Assembly (NCBI GenBank): GCA_900539035.1
Contig: UQAU01000017.1
Span: 1 to 43,958, forward strand
Direction: 5' to 3'
Origin: an uncultured Collinsella sp.
GTDB lineage: Bacteria; Actinomycetota; Coriobacteriia; Coriobacteriales; Coriobacteriaceae
Length of the DNA: 43,958 nucleotides
Shown here: positions 15,495-23,211 of the stretch, one piece after another
Position numbering within the stretch: the stretch's first letter is position 1
Layout: each line of letters begins with the position of its first letter
The notes under the pieces: generated by a model
Told to the model about the DNA's origin: nothing
What the model saw: only the letters and a program-made list of their open reading frames with translations
The model's database searches: none
Program-made: the position numbers and the translations under genes

Positions 15495-16475
15495 CTACTC
15501 AGCCATCTGAGCCTGGACGGCAGTGATGGCCACGACACCCACGATGTCGTCGGCAGAGCAGCCGCGCGAAAGGTCGTTAACCGGCTTGGCGATGCCCTGC
15601 AGGATGGGGCCGTAGGCGTCGGCGCCAGCGAAGCGCTGGACCAGCTTGTAGCCGATGTTGCCTGCCTCGAGGTCAGGGAACACGAGCACGTTGGCCTTAC
15701 CGGCGACGGAGGAGCCGGGAGCCTTGAGCTGGGCGACGGTGGGGACGATAGCGGCATCGAGCTGCAGGTCGCCATCGATGGCGAGCTCGGGAGCCTTCTC
15801 CTTGCAGAACTTCACAGCCTCCTGGACCTTCTTGGCGACCTCGCCGCCGGCGGAGCCCATGGTGGAGTAGGAGAGCATGGCCACGTGCGGCTCAACGTTG
15901 CCCATGAAGATGGACCAGGAGTGAGCCGAGGCGATGGCGATCTCGGAGAGTTCGTCAGAGGACGGGTTGATGTTGAGGCCGCAGTCGGCGAAGATCAGCG
16001 TGCCGTCGGTGCCGAACTGCGGGGTGTCGGTGCACATCACGAAGAAGGCCGAGACCAGCTTGGTGCCCGGGGCGGTCTTGAGAATCTGAAGCGCAGGGCG
16101 CAGGGTATCGGCGGTGGAGTGGCAGGCGCCGGAGACCAGGCCGTCGGCGTCGCCCATCTTGACCATCATGGTGCCAAAGTAGGTGGCATCCATCACCTGG
16201 GCGCGAGCCTGCTCGATGGTAACGCCCTTCTTGGCGCGGAGCTCGGCAAACTTCTGCGCGTACTCCTCGTGCTTCTCGGCATTGCGCGGGTCGATGACGG
16301 TAGCGCCGGGAACGTTGATCTCGTCGGGGTTGCCCAGGATGACGATCTTTGCCAGGCCCTCCTCGATGATTTTGGTGGCCGCGACGATAGTGCGCGGATC
16401 CTCGCCCTCGGGCAGGACGATCGTCTTAAGGTCGGCCTTGGCGGCAGACTTCATACGGTTTAGGAAATCGCTCAT
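15495..16475 (-). CDS. pta: Phosphate acetyltransferase
   Basis: Converts acetyl-CoA and phosphate to acetyl phosphate and CoA in the cytosol, feeding the acetate kinases encoded opposite it. 326 residues, the length of the short single-domain Pta class. Family motifs are IVLPEGEDPRT near the N-terminus, MGDADGLVSGACHSTADTLRP, GTLIFADCGLNINP, SYSTMGSAGG and the C-terminal VFPDLEAGNIGYKLVQRFAGA with GPILQGIAKPVNDLSRGCS. The ATG at 16475 has an aaggag site. Its leader contains a perfect 10-bp hairpin (taaacccgct / agcgggttta, 16528-16550) about 50 bases upstream, which may affect mRNA stability or expression. It is transcribed convergently with ackA. Confidence 0.96.
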   Translation of the reverse strand: MSDFLNRMKSAAKADLKTIVLPEGEDPRTIVAATKIIEEGLAKIVILGNPDEINVPGATVIDPRNAEKHEEYAQKFAELRAKKGVTIEQARAQVMDATYFGTMMVKMGDADGLVSGACHSTADTLRPALQILKTAPGTKLVSAFFVMCTDTPQFGTDGTLIFADCGLNINPSSDELSEIAIASAHSWSIFMGNVEPHVAMLSYSTMGSAGGEVAKKVQEAVKFCKEKAPELAIDGDLQLDAAIVPTVAQLKAPGSSVAGKANVLVFPDLEAGNIGYKLVQRFAGADAYGPILQGIAKPVNDLSRGCSADDIVGVVAITAVQAQMAE

Positions 16476-16527
16476 GTTACTCCTTACAAGCGTTTCGCTA
16501 AGCTCCAGGCGCCCGGCTGTTCACGAA

Positions 16528-16550
16528 TAAACCCGCTGCTAGCGGGTTTA
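16528..16550. promoter_or_regulatory. 10-bp perfect hairpin in the pta leader
   Basis: Arms taaacccgct (16528-16537) and agcgggttta (16541-16550) with a 3-base loop lie between the divergent pta and glf genes. It may be a 5' stabilising stem or a weak terminator in either direction; T-runs are short. Confidence 0.4.
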
Positions 16551-16622
16551 CCTTTCAATTATGTTCGCCGTGGTGCTTGAGCTTTCCTTGTGTGGCAAGC
16601 TCATTATAGGACGCATTAGCGC

Positions 16623-16628
16623 TATAAT
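16623..16628 (+). promoter_or_regulatory. Probable -10 element of the glf promoter
   Basis: A consensus tataat lies about 80 bases before the glf ATG in the divergent pta/glf spacer. The -35 region at the expected distance is poor, so the start site is uncertain. Confidence 0.4.
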
Positions 16629-16706
16629 CGCTCTGATAAATATGTCTCGAAGAATGTTCGAGAAAAGCCCAGCTAACGAGCCCGTGGCTTTTGACAAGGA
16701 GTATCG

Positions 16707-17909
16707 ATGCAGATTACCTCAGGCCTGCCTGAAGGCTTTAACGCCGGCGCGTACGACATGATTGTCGTCGGTGCTGGATATGCCGGTGCCGTATGCGCCC
16801 GCCGTCTTGCCGAGACCATCGGCTATCGTGTTGCCGTTTTGGAGCGCCGTAGCCACATTGCGGGCAATGCCTATGACTGCACTGACGAGGCCGGAATCCT
16901 GATCCATGAGTACGGTCCGCATATCTATCACACTTTTAACGAGCGCGTGCACAATTTCCTGTCGCGCTTTACCAAGTGGACGGATTATCAGCACAAGGTG
17001 CTCGCCAACATCAACGGTACCCTTATGCCCGTGCCCTTCAACCATGCGAGTCTCAAGCTCGCCTTTGGTGACGAGCGCGGCGAGGAGCTGTATCAGAAGC
17101 TCGTGGAGACCTTTGGCAAGGATGTCAAGGTGCCCATTATGGAGCTGCGTAAGAAGAACGACCCCGACTTGGCCGAGGTCGCCGATTACGTCTACGAGAA
17201 CGTCTTTTTGCATTACACCATGAAGCAGTGGGGCCAGACGCCCGATCAGATCGACCCCTCGATCACCGGCCGCGTTCCCGTCTTTGTGGGCGATGATGAT
17301 CGCTACTTCCCGCAAGCTCCCTTCCAGGGCATGCCGCAGGAGGGCTACACGGCGCTCTTTGAGCACATGCTCGACCACGACCTGATTGACGTGTTCTGCG
17401 ACGTGGACGCCCGCGATCTCTTTGAGATCGACGAGACCACCGTCAAGATCGGTGGCAAGGTCTACGGCGGCGAGATTGTCTATACCGGTCCGCTCGATGA
17501 GCTGTTCAACCTCGACTTGGGTGCGTTGCCGTACCGCACGCTCGATATGAAGTTCGAGACGCTCGATATGGACCAGTTTCAGCCCGTGGGCACCGTCAAC
17601 TACACCACGAGCGGGGACTACACGCGTATCACCGAGTTCAAGAACATGACCGGTCAGGTCCTGCCCGGCAAGACCACCATCATGAAGGAGTACTCCAAGG
17701 CCTATACGCCCGGCTCGGACGAGACGCCGTACTACGCCATTCTTGAGCCCGAGAACCGTGAGCTCTATGAGCGCTATCTTGAGCGCGTCCAGAACCTGAC
17801 GAACTTCCACCCGGTGGGTCGTCTGGCCGAGTATCGTTACTACGATATGGACGCTGTGACCAATTCCGCCCTCGATCTTTCGGATGAGATTATCGCCTGC
17901 CATGCATAA
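16707..17909 (+). CDS. glf: UDP-galactopyranose mutase
   Basis: FAD enzyme of 400 residues that interconverts UDP-galactopyranose and UDP-galactofuranose for cell-surface glycans. It has the FAD-binding Rossmann motif GAGYAG at 22-27, then LERRSHIAGNAYD, HEYGPHIYHT with the conserved His, FLHYTMKQWGQTPDQ and RVPVFVGDDDRYF. The C-terminal part has GRLAEYRYYDMDAV, which contacts the flavin and substrate. The ATG at 16707 has a strong ribosome site (aaggag). Its last 8 bases overlap the start of a GT2 glycosyltransferase, implying translational coupling and a shared role in galactofuranose-containing surface polymer synthesis. Confidence 0.95.
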   Translation: MQITSGLPEGFNAGAYDMIVVGAGYAGAVCARRLAETIGYRVAVLERRSHIAGNAYDCTDEAGILIHEYGPHIYHTFNERVHNFLSRFTKWTDYQHKVLANINGTLMPVPFNHASLKLAFGDERGEELYQKLVETFGKDVKVPIMELRKKNDPDLAEVADYVYENVFLHYTMKQWGQTPDQIDPSITGRVPVFVGDDDRYFPQAPFQGMPQEGYTALFEHMLDHDLIDVFCDVDARDLFEIDETTVKIGGKVYGGEIVYTGPLDELFNLDLGALPYRTLDMKFETLDMDQFQPVGTVNYTTSGDYTRITEFKNMTGQVLPGKTTIMKEYSKAYTPGSDETPYYAILEPENRELYERYLERVQNLTNFHPVGRLAEYRYYDMDAVTNSALDLSDEIIACHA

Positions 17910-18933
17910 ACTCATAACATTCGGTATTCCCTCGTATAACGCCGCCAAGGACATGGACCATTGCATCACCTCCATCTTGGAGGGGAGCAATTACGCCACC
18001 GATATCGAGATTATCGTGGTGGACGACGGCTCCAAGGACGAGACTGCCGCCAAGGCCGACGAGTGGGAGGCACGTTATCCCGGTATCATCCGCGCGGTGC
18101 ACCAGGAGAACGGCGGCCACGGTATTGCCGTCCTTTCGGGTCTGCGCGAGGCGCAGGGCACCTACTACAAGGTTGTCGACTCGGACGACTGGCTTGACGG
18201 CGCTGCCCTTTCGACCATGCTGTCGATTCTGCGTGGCTTTGAGGAGCGCGACCAGCGCGTTGACCTGTTTATCTCGAACTACGTGTACGAGAAGGTTTAT
18301 GAGGGCACGCATACCGCTATTGGCTACAAATTTGCCCTGCCGCGCAAAAAGATCTTTTCCTGGGATCAGATCGGTCATTTCCGCCTGGACCAGAACCTAC
18401 TTATGCACAGCCTGTGCTATCGCACGGATGTGCTGCGCGAGTCCAACCTTCCCATGCCGCCGCACACGTTCTATGTGGACAACATCTACGCCTACGTGCC
18501 GCTGCCGCGTTGCAAGACCATGTACTACGCCGACATCGACCTCTATCGCTACTTTATCGGTCGCGAAGGTCAGAGCGTCAACGAGGCAACGATGGTCAAG
18601 CGTCTGGACCAGCAGTTCCGTGTTACGCGCATCATGATGGAGTCGTACCACCTGTACAGCGATGTTGAGTCGTCGCGCCTGCGTTCGTACATGATGGGCT
18701 ACTTCACCATGATGATGGCGATCTGCTCGGTGCTCACCAAGCTTTCCGAGGAAGATTGCGCCGACGTGCGCCTAAAGACGCTGTGGAATGATTTGAAGGC
18801 CTACGACGAGCGCATGTATCGTCGTGCCCGCTACGGCGTGGTCGGGTTCTTCACCAATCTGCGCGGACGGGCCGGAGACAAAACCACGCTCGGCCTATAC
18901 CGTCTTGCCTCCAAGATCTTCAAATTCAACTAA
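17902..18933 (+). CDS. Family 2 glycosyltransferase
   Basis: GT-A fold transferase of 343 residues from the ATG at 17902 (MHKLITFGIPSYNAAKDM). It has the nucleotide-sugar motif IIVVDDGSKD (about 38-46) and the metal-binding VDSDDWLDG (about 92-100). Helical C-terminal half ending YRLASKIFKFN. The start overlaps the glf stop (ATGcaTAA), so the two are translated together; a galactofuranosyl or related sugar transfer is likely but not proven. No membrane spans were seen. The last 16 coding bases before the final codons form an inverted repeat with 19106-19121. Confidence 0.88.
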   Translation: MHKLITFGIPSYNAAKDMDHCITSILEGSNYATDIEIIVVDDGSKDETAAKADEWEARYPGIIRAVHQENGGHGIAVLSGLREAQGTYYKVVDSDDWLDGAALSTMLSILRGFEERDQRVDLFISNYVYEKVYEGTHTAIGYKFALPRKKIFSWDQIGHFRLDQNLLMHSLCYRTDVLRESNLPMPPHTFYVDNIYAYVPLPRCKTMYYADIDLYRYFIGREGQSVNEATMVKRLDQQFRVTRIMMESYHLYSDVESSRLRSYMMGYFTMMMAICSVLTKLSEEDCADVRLKTLWNDLKAYDERMYRRARYGVVGFFTNLRGRAGDKTTLGLYRLASKIFKFN

Positions 18934-18965
18934 CTGTTGAGTAATCGCTGCTGATAGGTTGACTG

Positions 18966-19075
18966 GGCCCCTTGGCCTTTAGTTTGCTACTGCGAACAGT
19001 CCTGCTCGCACGGAAAGCACATTAAGTGCTTTCCGGCTCGTGCGGAACTTGTATCAAACTAAAGGCCAAGGGGCC
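18966..19075. repeat. Long hairpin with 21-bp perfect arms and conserved inner core (copy A)
   Basis: Outer arms 18966-18986 and 19055-19075 are exact complements (ggccccttggcctttagttt...). The inner core holds gctcgcac, the stem ggaaagcac-attaa-gtgctttcc, and ggctcgtgcgg. The reverse complement of this core matches the core of the element at 19169-19293, with compensatory changes in the stem. Confidence 0.85.
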
Positions 19076-19079
19076 TCTG

Positions 19080-19137
19080 CTATAAGAATCGATTGTCAGG
19101 CTGCCTGAATTTGAAGATCTTCGACGCGCGGTACACA
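19080..19137 (-). pseudogene. Possible remnant of a glycosyltransferase C-terminus
   Basis: On the minus strand, a frame ending at TAG 19080-19082 reads VYRASKIFKFRQPDNRFL, close to the C-terminus of the adjacent GT2 protein (YRLASKIFKFN). Sixteen bases (19106-19121) are the exact reverse complement of 18913-18928 in that gene. It may be a decayed or copied gene end, or simply the second arm of a large stem around the copy A hairpin. Too short to decide. Confidence 0.3.
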
Positions 19138-19168
19138 GGGGCCTGGGCTGAAAAGAATCTGGTTGGTA

Positions 19169-19293
19169 GGTTGCCCGGTGGGGCTTGGTTATGTTTGTCG
19201 CGAGTTCCGCACGAGCCGAAGAACACTTAATGTGTTCTTCGTGCGAGCCAGGACTGTAGAGCAGCAAACATAACCAAGCCCCACCGGGCAACC
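19169..19293. repeat. Long hairpin with 29-bp perfect arms and conserved inner core (copy B)
   Basis: Outer arms 19169-19197 and 19265-19293 are exact complements (ggttgcccggtggggcttgg...). The core gttccgcacgagcc, stem gaagaacac-ttaat-gtgttcttc, cgtgcgagcc and aggactg is the same as the copy A core read on the opposite strand, although the outer arms are unrelated. It ends 12 bases from the P1 peptidase stop. Confidence 0.85.
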
Positions 19294-19305
19294 GGTCAGG
19301 TTAGG

Positions 19306-20307
19306 CTACTTCGCGGCGCCGGGGATGCCGTGGGAGGTTTTGGCGGTTTTGGCTCCGTTTATGATGGCAGTTTCCAAGGCCCTTACTGCGAGCATGCCCA
19401 GCAGGTCTAGGGGATCGGCGGCGCTTGCCTGGGCGCCCTGTTTGCCGCTGGCGAGGGTGTAGATGGTGTCGCCGTCGTTGGTGGTGTGTGTGGGGCGGAT
19501 GGCGTGTGCGTAGGCGTCTGCGGCCATCTGGGAGACCTTGGTGGCTTGTGCCTTAGTGAGTTCCACGTTGGTGACGATGCAGCTGATGGTGGTGTTGGTG
19601 CGGTCGAGCGGCATCTGCATGGATCCGGCGGCGGCAAAGGCTGCGAGTTCCATGTCGACGATTTGGTCACTATCGGCTGCGGCGCGCATACCGGCGACCC
19701 ACTCGCCGGTGAAGGGGTCGACAACGTTGCCGCAGGCGTTGACTGAGACCACGGCGCCCACCTTGATGGGGCCGAGAGCCAAAGCGGCAGCGCCAAGGCC
19801 GGCCTTCATGCAGGTAGCGGGGCCCATGAGCTTACCCACGGTAGCGCCCGTGCCGGCGCCCACGTTGCCCTGTTCGAGCTTGGTGGGGGTGTTGTCGAGT
19901 GCTTCGCGCACGGCGGCGATGCCGGCCTCAATGTCGGGGCGAACGGTGGGGTTACCAAAGGCGAGGTCGAAGATACAGCTCGAGCACACGATAGGCACCT
20001 GCGTGGGGCCGACGGGAAGGCCGATGCCGCGGCTCTCAAGCTCGCGAGCGACGCCGCTTGCAGCCTCGAGGCCAAAGGCCGATCCACCCGAAAGGCAGAC
20101 GGCGTGGACCTTGTCGACGGTGTTCTCGGGTCGCAGCAAGTCGGTTTCGCGCGATGCTGGAGCACCGCCGCGAACGTCAACACCGCCGGTGGCACCCTCG
20201 GGCGCCACGATTACGGTGCAACCGGTGCCGGCCCCCTCGTCCGTATAGTTGCCATAGCAAAAGCCATCGACATCGCAGACGTCAATGGCCTCGAGCAGTG
20301 TATCCAT
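19306..20307 (-). CDS. P1 family peptidase (DmpA/NylC-like)
   Basis: Self-processing N-terminal-nucleophile aminopeptidase/amidase of 333 residues. It shows the family features TDEGAGTGCTVIVAPEGATGGVDVRGGAP near the N-terminus (quoted here in part), AVCLSGGSAFGLEAASGV, and GNVGAGTGATVGK. The probable autocleavage region is DRTNTTISCIVTNV, where a Thr in NTT would become the nucleophile. The ATG at 20307 has an aggag site. Natural substrates of family members include short peptides and cyclic or synthetic amides; the substrate here is unknown. The gene is followed by the copy B hairpin and separated from maf by about 100 bases. Confidence 0.9.
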   Translation of the reverse strand: MDTLLEAIDVCDVDGFCYGNYTDEGAGTGCTVIVAPEGATGGVDVRGGAPASRETDLLRPENTVDKVHAVCLSGGSAFGLEAASGVARELESRGIGLPVGPTQVPIVCSSCIFDLAFGNPTVRPDIEAGIAAVREALDNTPTKLEQGNVGAGTGATVGKLMGPATCMKAGLGAAALALGPIKVGAVVSVNACGNVVDPFTGEWVAGMRAAADSDQIVDMELAAFAAAGSMQMPLDRTNTTISCIVTNVELTKAQATKVSQMAADAYAHAIRPTHTTNDGDTIYTLASGKQGAQASAADPLDLLGMLAVRALETAIINGAKTAKTSHGIPGAAK

Positions 20308-20408
20308 GTTTAACTCCTATCGGTTTTCCGCCGCGCCTTGTGCCCGGTCGGGATCCGTACGGTACGCCAAAATTGTAGGCGCTGGGGAATACCCAGCGCC
20401 AGATGCAA

Positions 20409-20990
20409 TTACGAGAGTTTTTGAATCGCGCGCGCGACGCGGGCGATGGGTAGGCCCACCACGTTATAGAAGTCGCCCGAAATATCGTGCACGAGCATGC
20501 GTCCTCCTGTGTCCTGAATGCCGTAGGCGCCGGCTTTGTCCATGGGCTCACCCGAGGCGACGTAGTGCTCGATCTGCTCGTCGGTGAGCTCGTAGAACGT
20601 CACGTCGGTCACATCGACAAAGGACAGGCTCTCGGCGGCATGCGGGGCGGCCGTATCGCCTGCCTTAACGATGCAGACGCCGGTTGCGACCTGGTGCGTG
20701 CGGCCCGAAAGCTCACGGAGCATGGTGCGCGCCTCGTCCTCGGTTGCCGGCTTGCCCAGAATCTTGCCGTCAAAGGTGACGATGGTGTCGGCCGCGACCG
20801 TCAGCTCATTGGGCTCGGCATGCTCGGTGGCAACGGCGGCGGCTTTTGCGCGTGCTAAGCGTTCAACGAGCTTAAGTGGGGCCTCGCCATCAAACGGCGA
20901 TTCGTCGATATCGGCAGGAATGATGCGAATGTCATAGCCCGCCTCGCGCATCAACTCGATGCGTCGCGGTGATTGCGAAGCCAAAATCAT
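20409..20990 (-). CDS. maf: Maf family nucleotide pyrophosphatase
   Basis: House-cleaning nucleoside triphosphate pyrophosphatase of 193 residues that removes modified nucleotides. The N-terminal MILASQSPRRIELM has the substrate loop SQSPRR, and AADTIV, GRTHQVATGV and DKAGAYGIQ are the standard motifs. The ATG shares four bases (ATGA, 20987-20990) with the stop codon of the DJ-1 family gene upstream, so translation is coupled. Confidence 0.94.
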   Translation of the reverse strand: MILASQSPRRIELMREAGYDIRIIPADIDESPFDGEAPLKLVERLARAKAAAVATEHAEPNELTVAADTIVTFDGKILGKPATEDEARTMLRELSGRTHQVATGVCIVKAGDTAAPHAAESLSFVDVTDVTFYELTDEQIEHYVASGEPMDKAGAYGIQDTGGRMLVHDISGDFYNVVGLPIARVARAIQKLS

Positions 20991-21529
20991 AGTTGGATGC
21001 CCTCGGCGACCTTCTCGACGGCCTTGTCGCCGGCGAGCGTGCGCAGCAGCTCCAATGCAAAGGGGAGTGACTGTGCCATGCCGCTGGCAGTGATGATGTT
21101 GCCGTCTTGCGTGACCTTCTCGCCGGTATAGGCGGCCTCGGGGAAGCTTTTCTCAAAGCCAGGGAAGCACGTGGCGTGGCGCCCCTCGAGCAGGTCGAGC
21201 TCGCCCAGGATAAACGGGGCGGCGCAGATGGCGGCGACGTGCTTGGTCGCGGCGAACTCGCAGACCACGTCGCAGACGCGCTGATCGGCGCGCAGGTTGG
21301 TGGCACCGGGTAGGCCGCCGGGCAGCACGACGCAGTCGTACTCGTCAAAGTCGATCTCATCAAAGAGCGCATCGCAGGTCACGGGGATCTGCAGCGAGCT
21401 TACGACCTCACGCGTGGGCATGATCGAGACGAGCGTGGCGCGCACGCCGCCGCGACGCATGACATCGACCATGGTCAAGCATTCAATAGTTTCAAAGCCA
21501 TCGGCGGCGAGAACGGCAACGCTGGGCAT
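20987..21529 (-). CDS. DJ-1/PfpI family protein
   Basis: Cytosolic protein of 180 residues in the DJ-1/ThiJ family, with the nucleophile-elbow Cys102 (AAICAAPFILGE) and acidic Glu13/Glu16 in DGFETIE near it. Family members include glyoxalases, deglycases and chaperone-like stress proteins; the precise activity cannot be read here. I chose the ATG at 21529 (MPSVAVLAADGF) because of the aaagga site; an in-frame start further upstream would swallow this site. Coupled to maf by an ATGA overlap. Confidence 0.9.
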   Translation of the reverse strand: MPSVAVLAADGFETIECLTMVDVMRRGGVRATLVSIMPTREVVSSLQIPVTCDALFDEIDFDEYDCVVLPGGLPGATNLRADQRVCDVVCEFAATKHVAAICAAPFILGELDLLEGRHATCFPGFEKSFPEAAYTGEKVTQDGNIITASGMAQSLPFALELLRTLAGDKAVEKVAEGIQL

Positions 21530-21663
21530 GAGGGTTCCTTTCATAGGCGGCATACAATTAGCCGTCTTATACCCCGAAGACCTCCGCTTGCCACGCTCGA
21601 TTTCCCAATGTTTAAAATAGCCCCGTCCGAATTAGCTACCCTCACCCATCCTCAACAATCTCA

Positions 21664-21789
21664 ATCTGTAACATCTAGACCCACTTTTGACCCCTAACTG
21701 TTACAGATCAAGACAAACGGAAACTGCCCCGACAAAACGTCTAAATCTGTAACATCTACGGACCAAAACCGGGTCTTACTGTTACAGAT
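21664..21789. repeat. Two identical-arm palindromes atctgtaaca...tgttacagat
   Basis: Arms at 21664-21673/21699-21708 and 21745-21754/21780-21789 are the same ten bases in both copies. Each copy spans exactly 45 bases and the copies are 81 bases apart. Flanking bases (aatctgtaacatcta and gttacagatc-gagac/aagac) are also conserved, while the interiors differ. They lie in the spacer between the divergent DJ-1 and EamA genes and could be operators, RNA hairpins or a repeat element. Confidence 0.7.
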
Positions 21790-21876
21790 CGAGACAGTCC
21801 CCAACAGCACCGCCCCGTTCGGGGAACGACCGCCACAGGTACGGCGGGCAGAGGCTCACTTTTTTCTCGGTTTTTC

Positions 21877-21906
21877 TTGACGGAATCTCACCTGTTGTAG
21901 TACTTT
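21877..21906 (+). promoter_or_regulatory. Probable promoter of the EamA-bgl-PTS operon
   Basis: A ttgacg box at 21877-21882 is followed after 18 bases by tacttt. Transcription would begin about 40 bases before the strong terminator hairpin at 21956, giving a controllable leader RNA. Confidence 0.5.
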
Positions 21907-21955
21907 GTCCCAGTCTAAAAACGCGTGGACTTTTCTGGGCGCTAGCCACCTTTTT

Positions 21956-21991
21956 GCCACGCAACCGAGCAGTCGGTTGCGTGGCTTTTTT
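21956..21991 (+). terminator. Strong leader terminator upstream of the EamA gene
   Basis: Perfect 13-bp arms gccacgcaaccga and tcggttgcgtggc (loop gcag) followed by tttttt. It points toward the EamA gene and lies between its probable promoter and its start, so it looks like an attenuator rather than the end of another gene; no gene reads into it. The leader word gcgtgg (21923-21928) can pair with ccacgc in the 5' arm and could be an antiterminator. Downstream to 22106, further complementary words (gtcttg/caagac, ccttccg/cggaagg) suggest a folded leader. Confidence 0.8.
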
Positions 21992-22108
21992 CGTCTTGGC
22001 AGCAGGTACCACATGCACCGCCAGAAGACCGCACGAGCCCACCTTCCGACTGCAGGGAACAGACGCACGAGACGTGCATCTGCAAGACAGCAGACGGAAG
22101 GGAGCCTA

Positions 22109-23089
22109 ATGGCAGGAACAAACACAATCAAGCAACAGGCCGCCGGGGCAGGAGCCACGGGCGCGGGACAGGCCAAGGCGGCGCTCCAGGTCTTTGCGGG
22201 CGGCGCCTGCTACGGCGCGATGGCCACGACCTACAAGCTCGCCTACGCCGCGGGCTTCACCTCGGCACAGGTGGTGGCGAGCCAGGCGTGGTTCGGTTGC
22301 CTCTTCTTCGCCCTCGCCACGCTCGCAGGGCACGCACTCGGGCACCGCTGGCAGCGCGTGGGCTGGAAGCTCGCCCTCAAGCTCATGGGCCTGGGAGCCC
22401 TCACCTGCCTCACCTCAATCCTCTACTGCTACGCCATGAGCGTGCTGCCCGCCCCGGTGGCGCTCACGCTCCTCTTCCAGTTCACGTGGCTGGGGCTCGT
22501 GTGGCAGACCGTCATGACGCGCCGGCCGCCGAGGCTCCTCCAAGTGGCCTCCGCCCTGGTCATCGTCTTCGGGACGGTGTTCGCCAGCGGCGTCTACAAG
22601 ACCGGCATCACCGGGTACGACCCCGTGGCCCTGCTCTGCGCGCTGGGGGCGGCCGTGTCCTGCTCCCTCTTTGTCACCCTCTCCGGCAGGGTCGAGGCCC
22701 CCTGCTCGTCCGAGCAGCGCGGCGTCATCGTGTGCGCGGGCTCCGTGGTCATGTCGCTCACGGTGTGCCCGGACTACGTCGTCTCGGGCGTCCTCGCCCA
22801 GGGCATCCTGCCCTTTGCCGTCATCGCCGGCTTCTTTGGCATGCTCTGCCCGGTCCTGCTCTTCGGCATGGGCTCTCCGCACCTGCCCGCGGGCCTCTCC
22901 ACCGTCATGGCCACCGCGGAACTCCCCGCCGGCCTGTTCATCGCCATGATCGTCCTCGGCGAGCCGCTCGGCGTCGTCGAATGGCTGGGCGTCGCCATCA
23001 TCCTCGCCGGCGTATGCCTGGCACAGGCTCCCTCCCTGGTCGAAGGCCGGGAGGCACGTCGCGCCGCCGCGGGACAAGCCGTCAGCTAG
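22109..23089 (+). CDS. EamA/DMT superfamily transporter
   Basis: Integral membrane carrier of 326 residues with about ten membrane segments in two repeated halves, typical of the drug/metabolite transporter superfamily. The second EamA half ends GEPLGVVEWLGVAIILAGVCLAQ, a characteristic family ending. The ATG at 22109 has a gaaggga site. It is the first gene of a run with 6-phospho-beta-glucosidase and PTS EIIBC, which suggests export or uptake of a glycoside-derived compound such as the aglycone (inference). Its codons are extremely GC-rich. Confidence 0.88.
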   Translation: MAGTNTIKQQAAGAGATGAGQAKAALQVFAGGACYGAMATTYKLAYAAGFTSAQVVASQAWFGCLFFALATLAGHALGHRWQRVGWKLALKLMGLGALTCLTSILYCYAMSVLPAPVALTLLFQFTWLGLVWQTVMTRRPPRLLQVASALVIVFGTVFASGVYKTGITGYDPVALLCALGAAVSCSLFVTLSGRVEAPCSSEQRGVIVCAGSVVMSLTVCPDYVVSGVLAQGILPFAVIAGFFGMLCPVLLFGMGSPHLPAGLSTVMATAELPAGLFIAMIVLGEPLGVVEWLGVAIILAGVCLAQAPSLVEGREARRAAAGQAVS

Positions 23090-23211
23090 TCACCCCTTCA
23101 CGGGCGGCCCGCGCGCATCAGGGAAAGGGGCACGGGCCCGGCGCGCGAGGTCGCAAGGACGTTATAAAGCGTCCCCCGCAGAGGTGGGGGCGCCAGAGAG
23201 AAGGAGGCACC

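Noticed and set aside
22288..23211. Upstream extension of the 6-phospho-beta-glucosidase frame
   Set aside because: Arg-rich translation overlapping the EamA gene in another frame; the GH1 N-terminus and ribosome site place the start at 23212.
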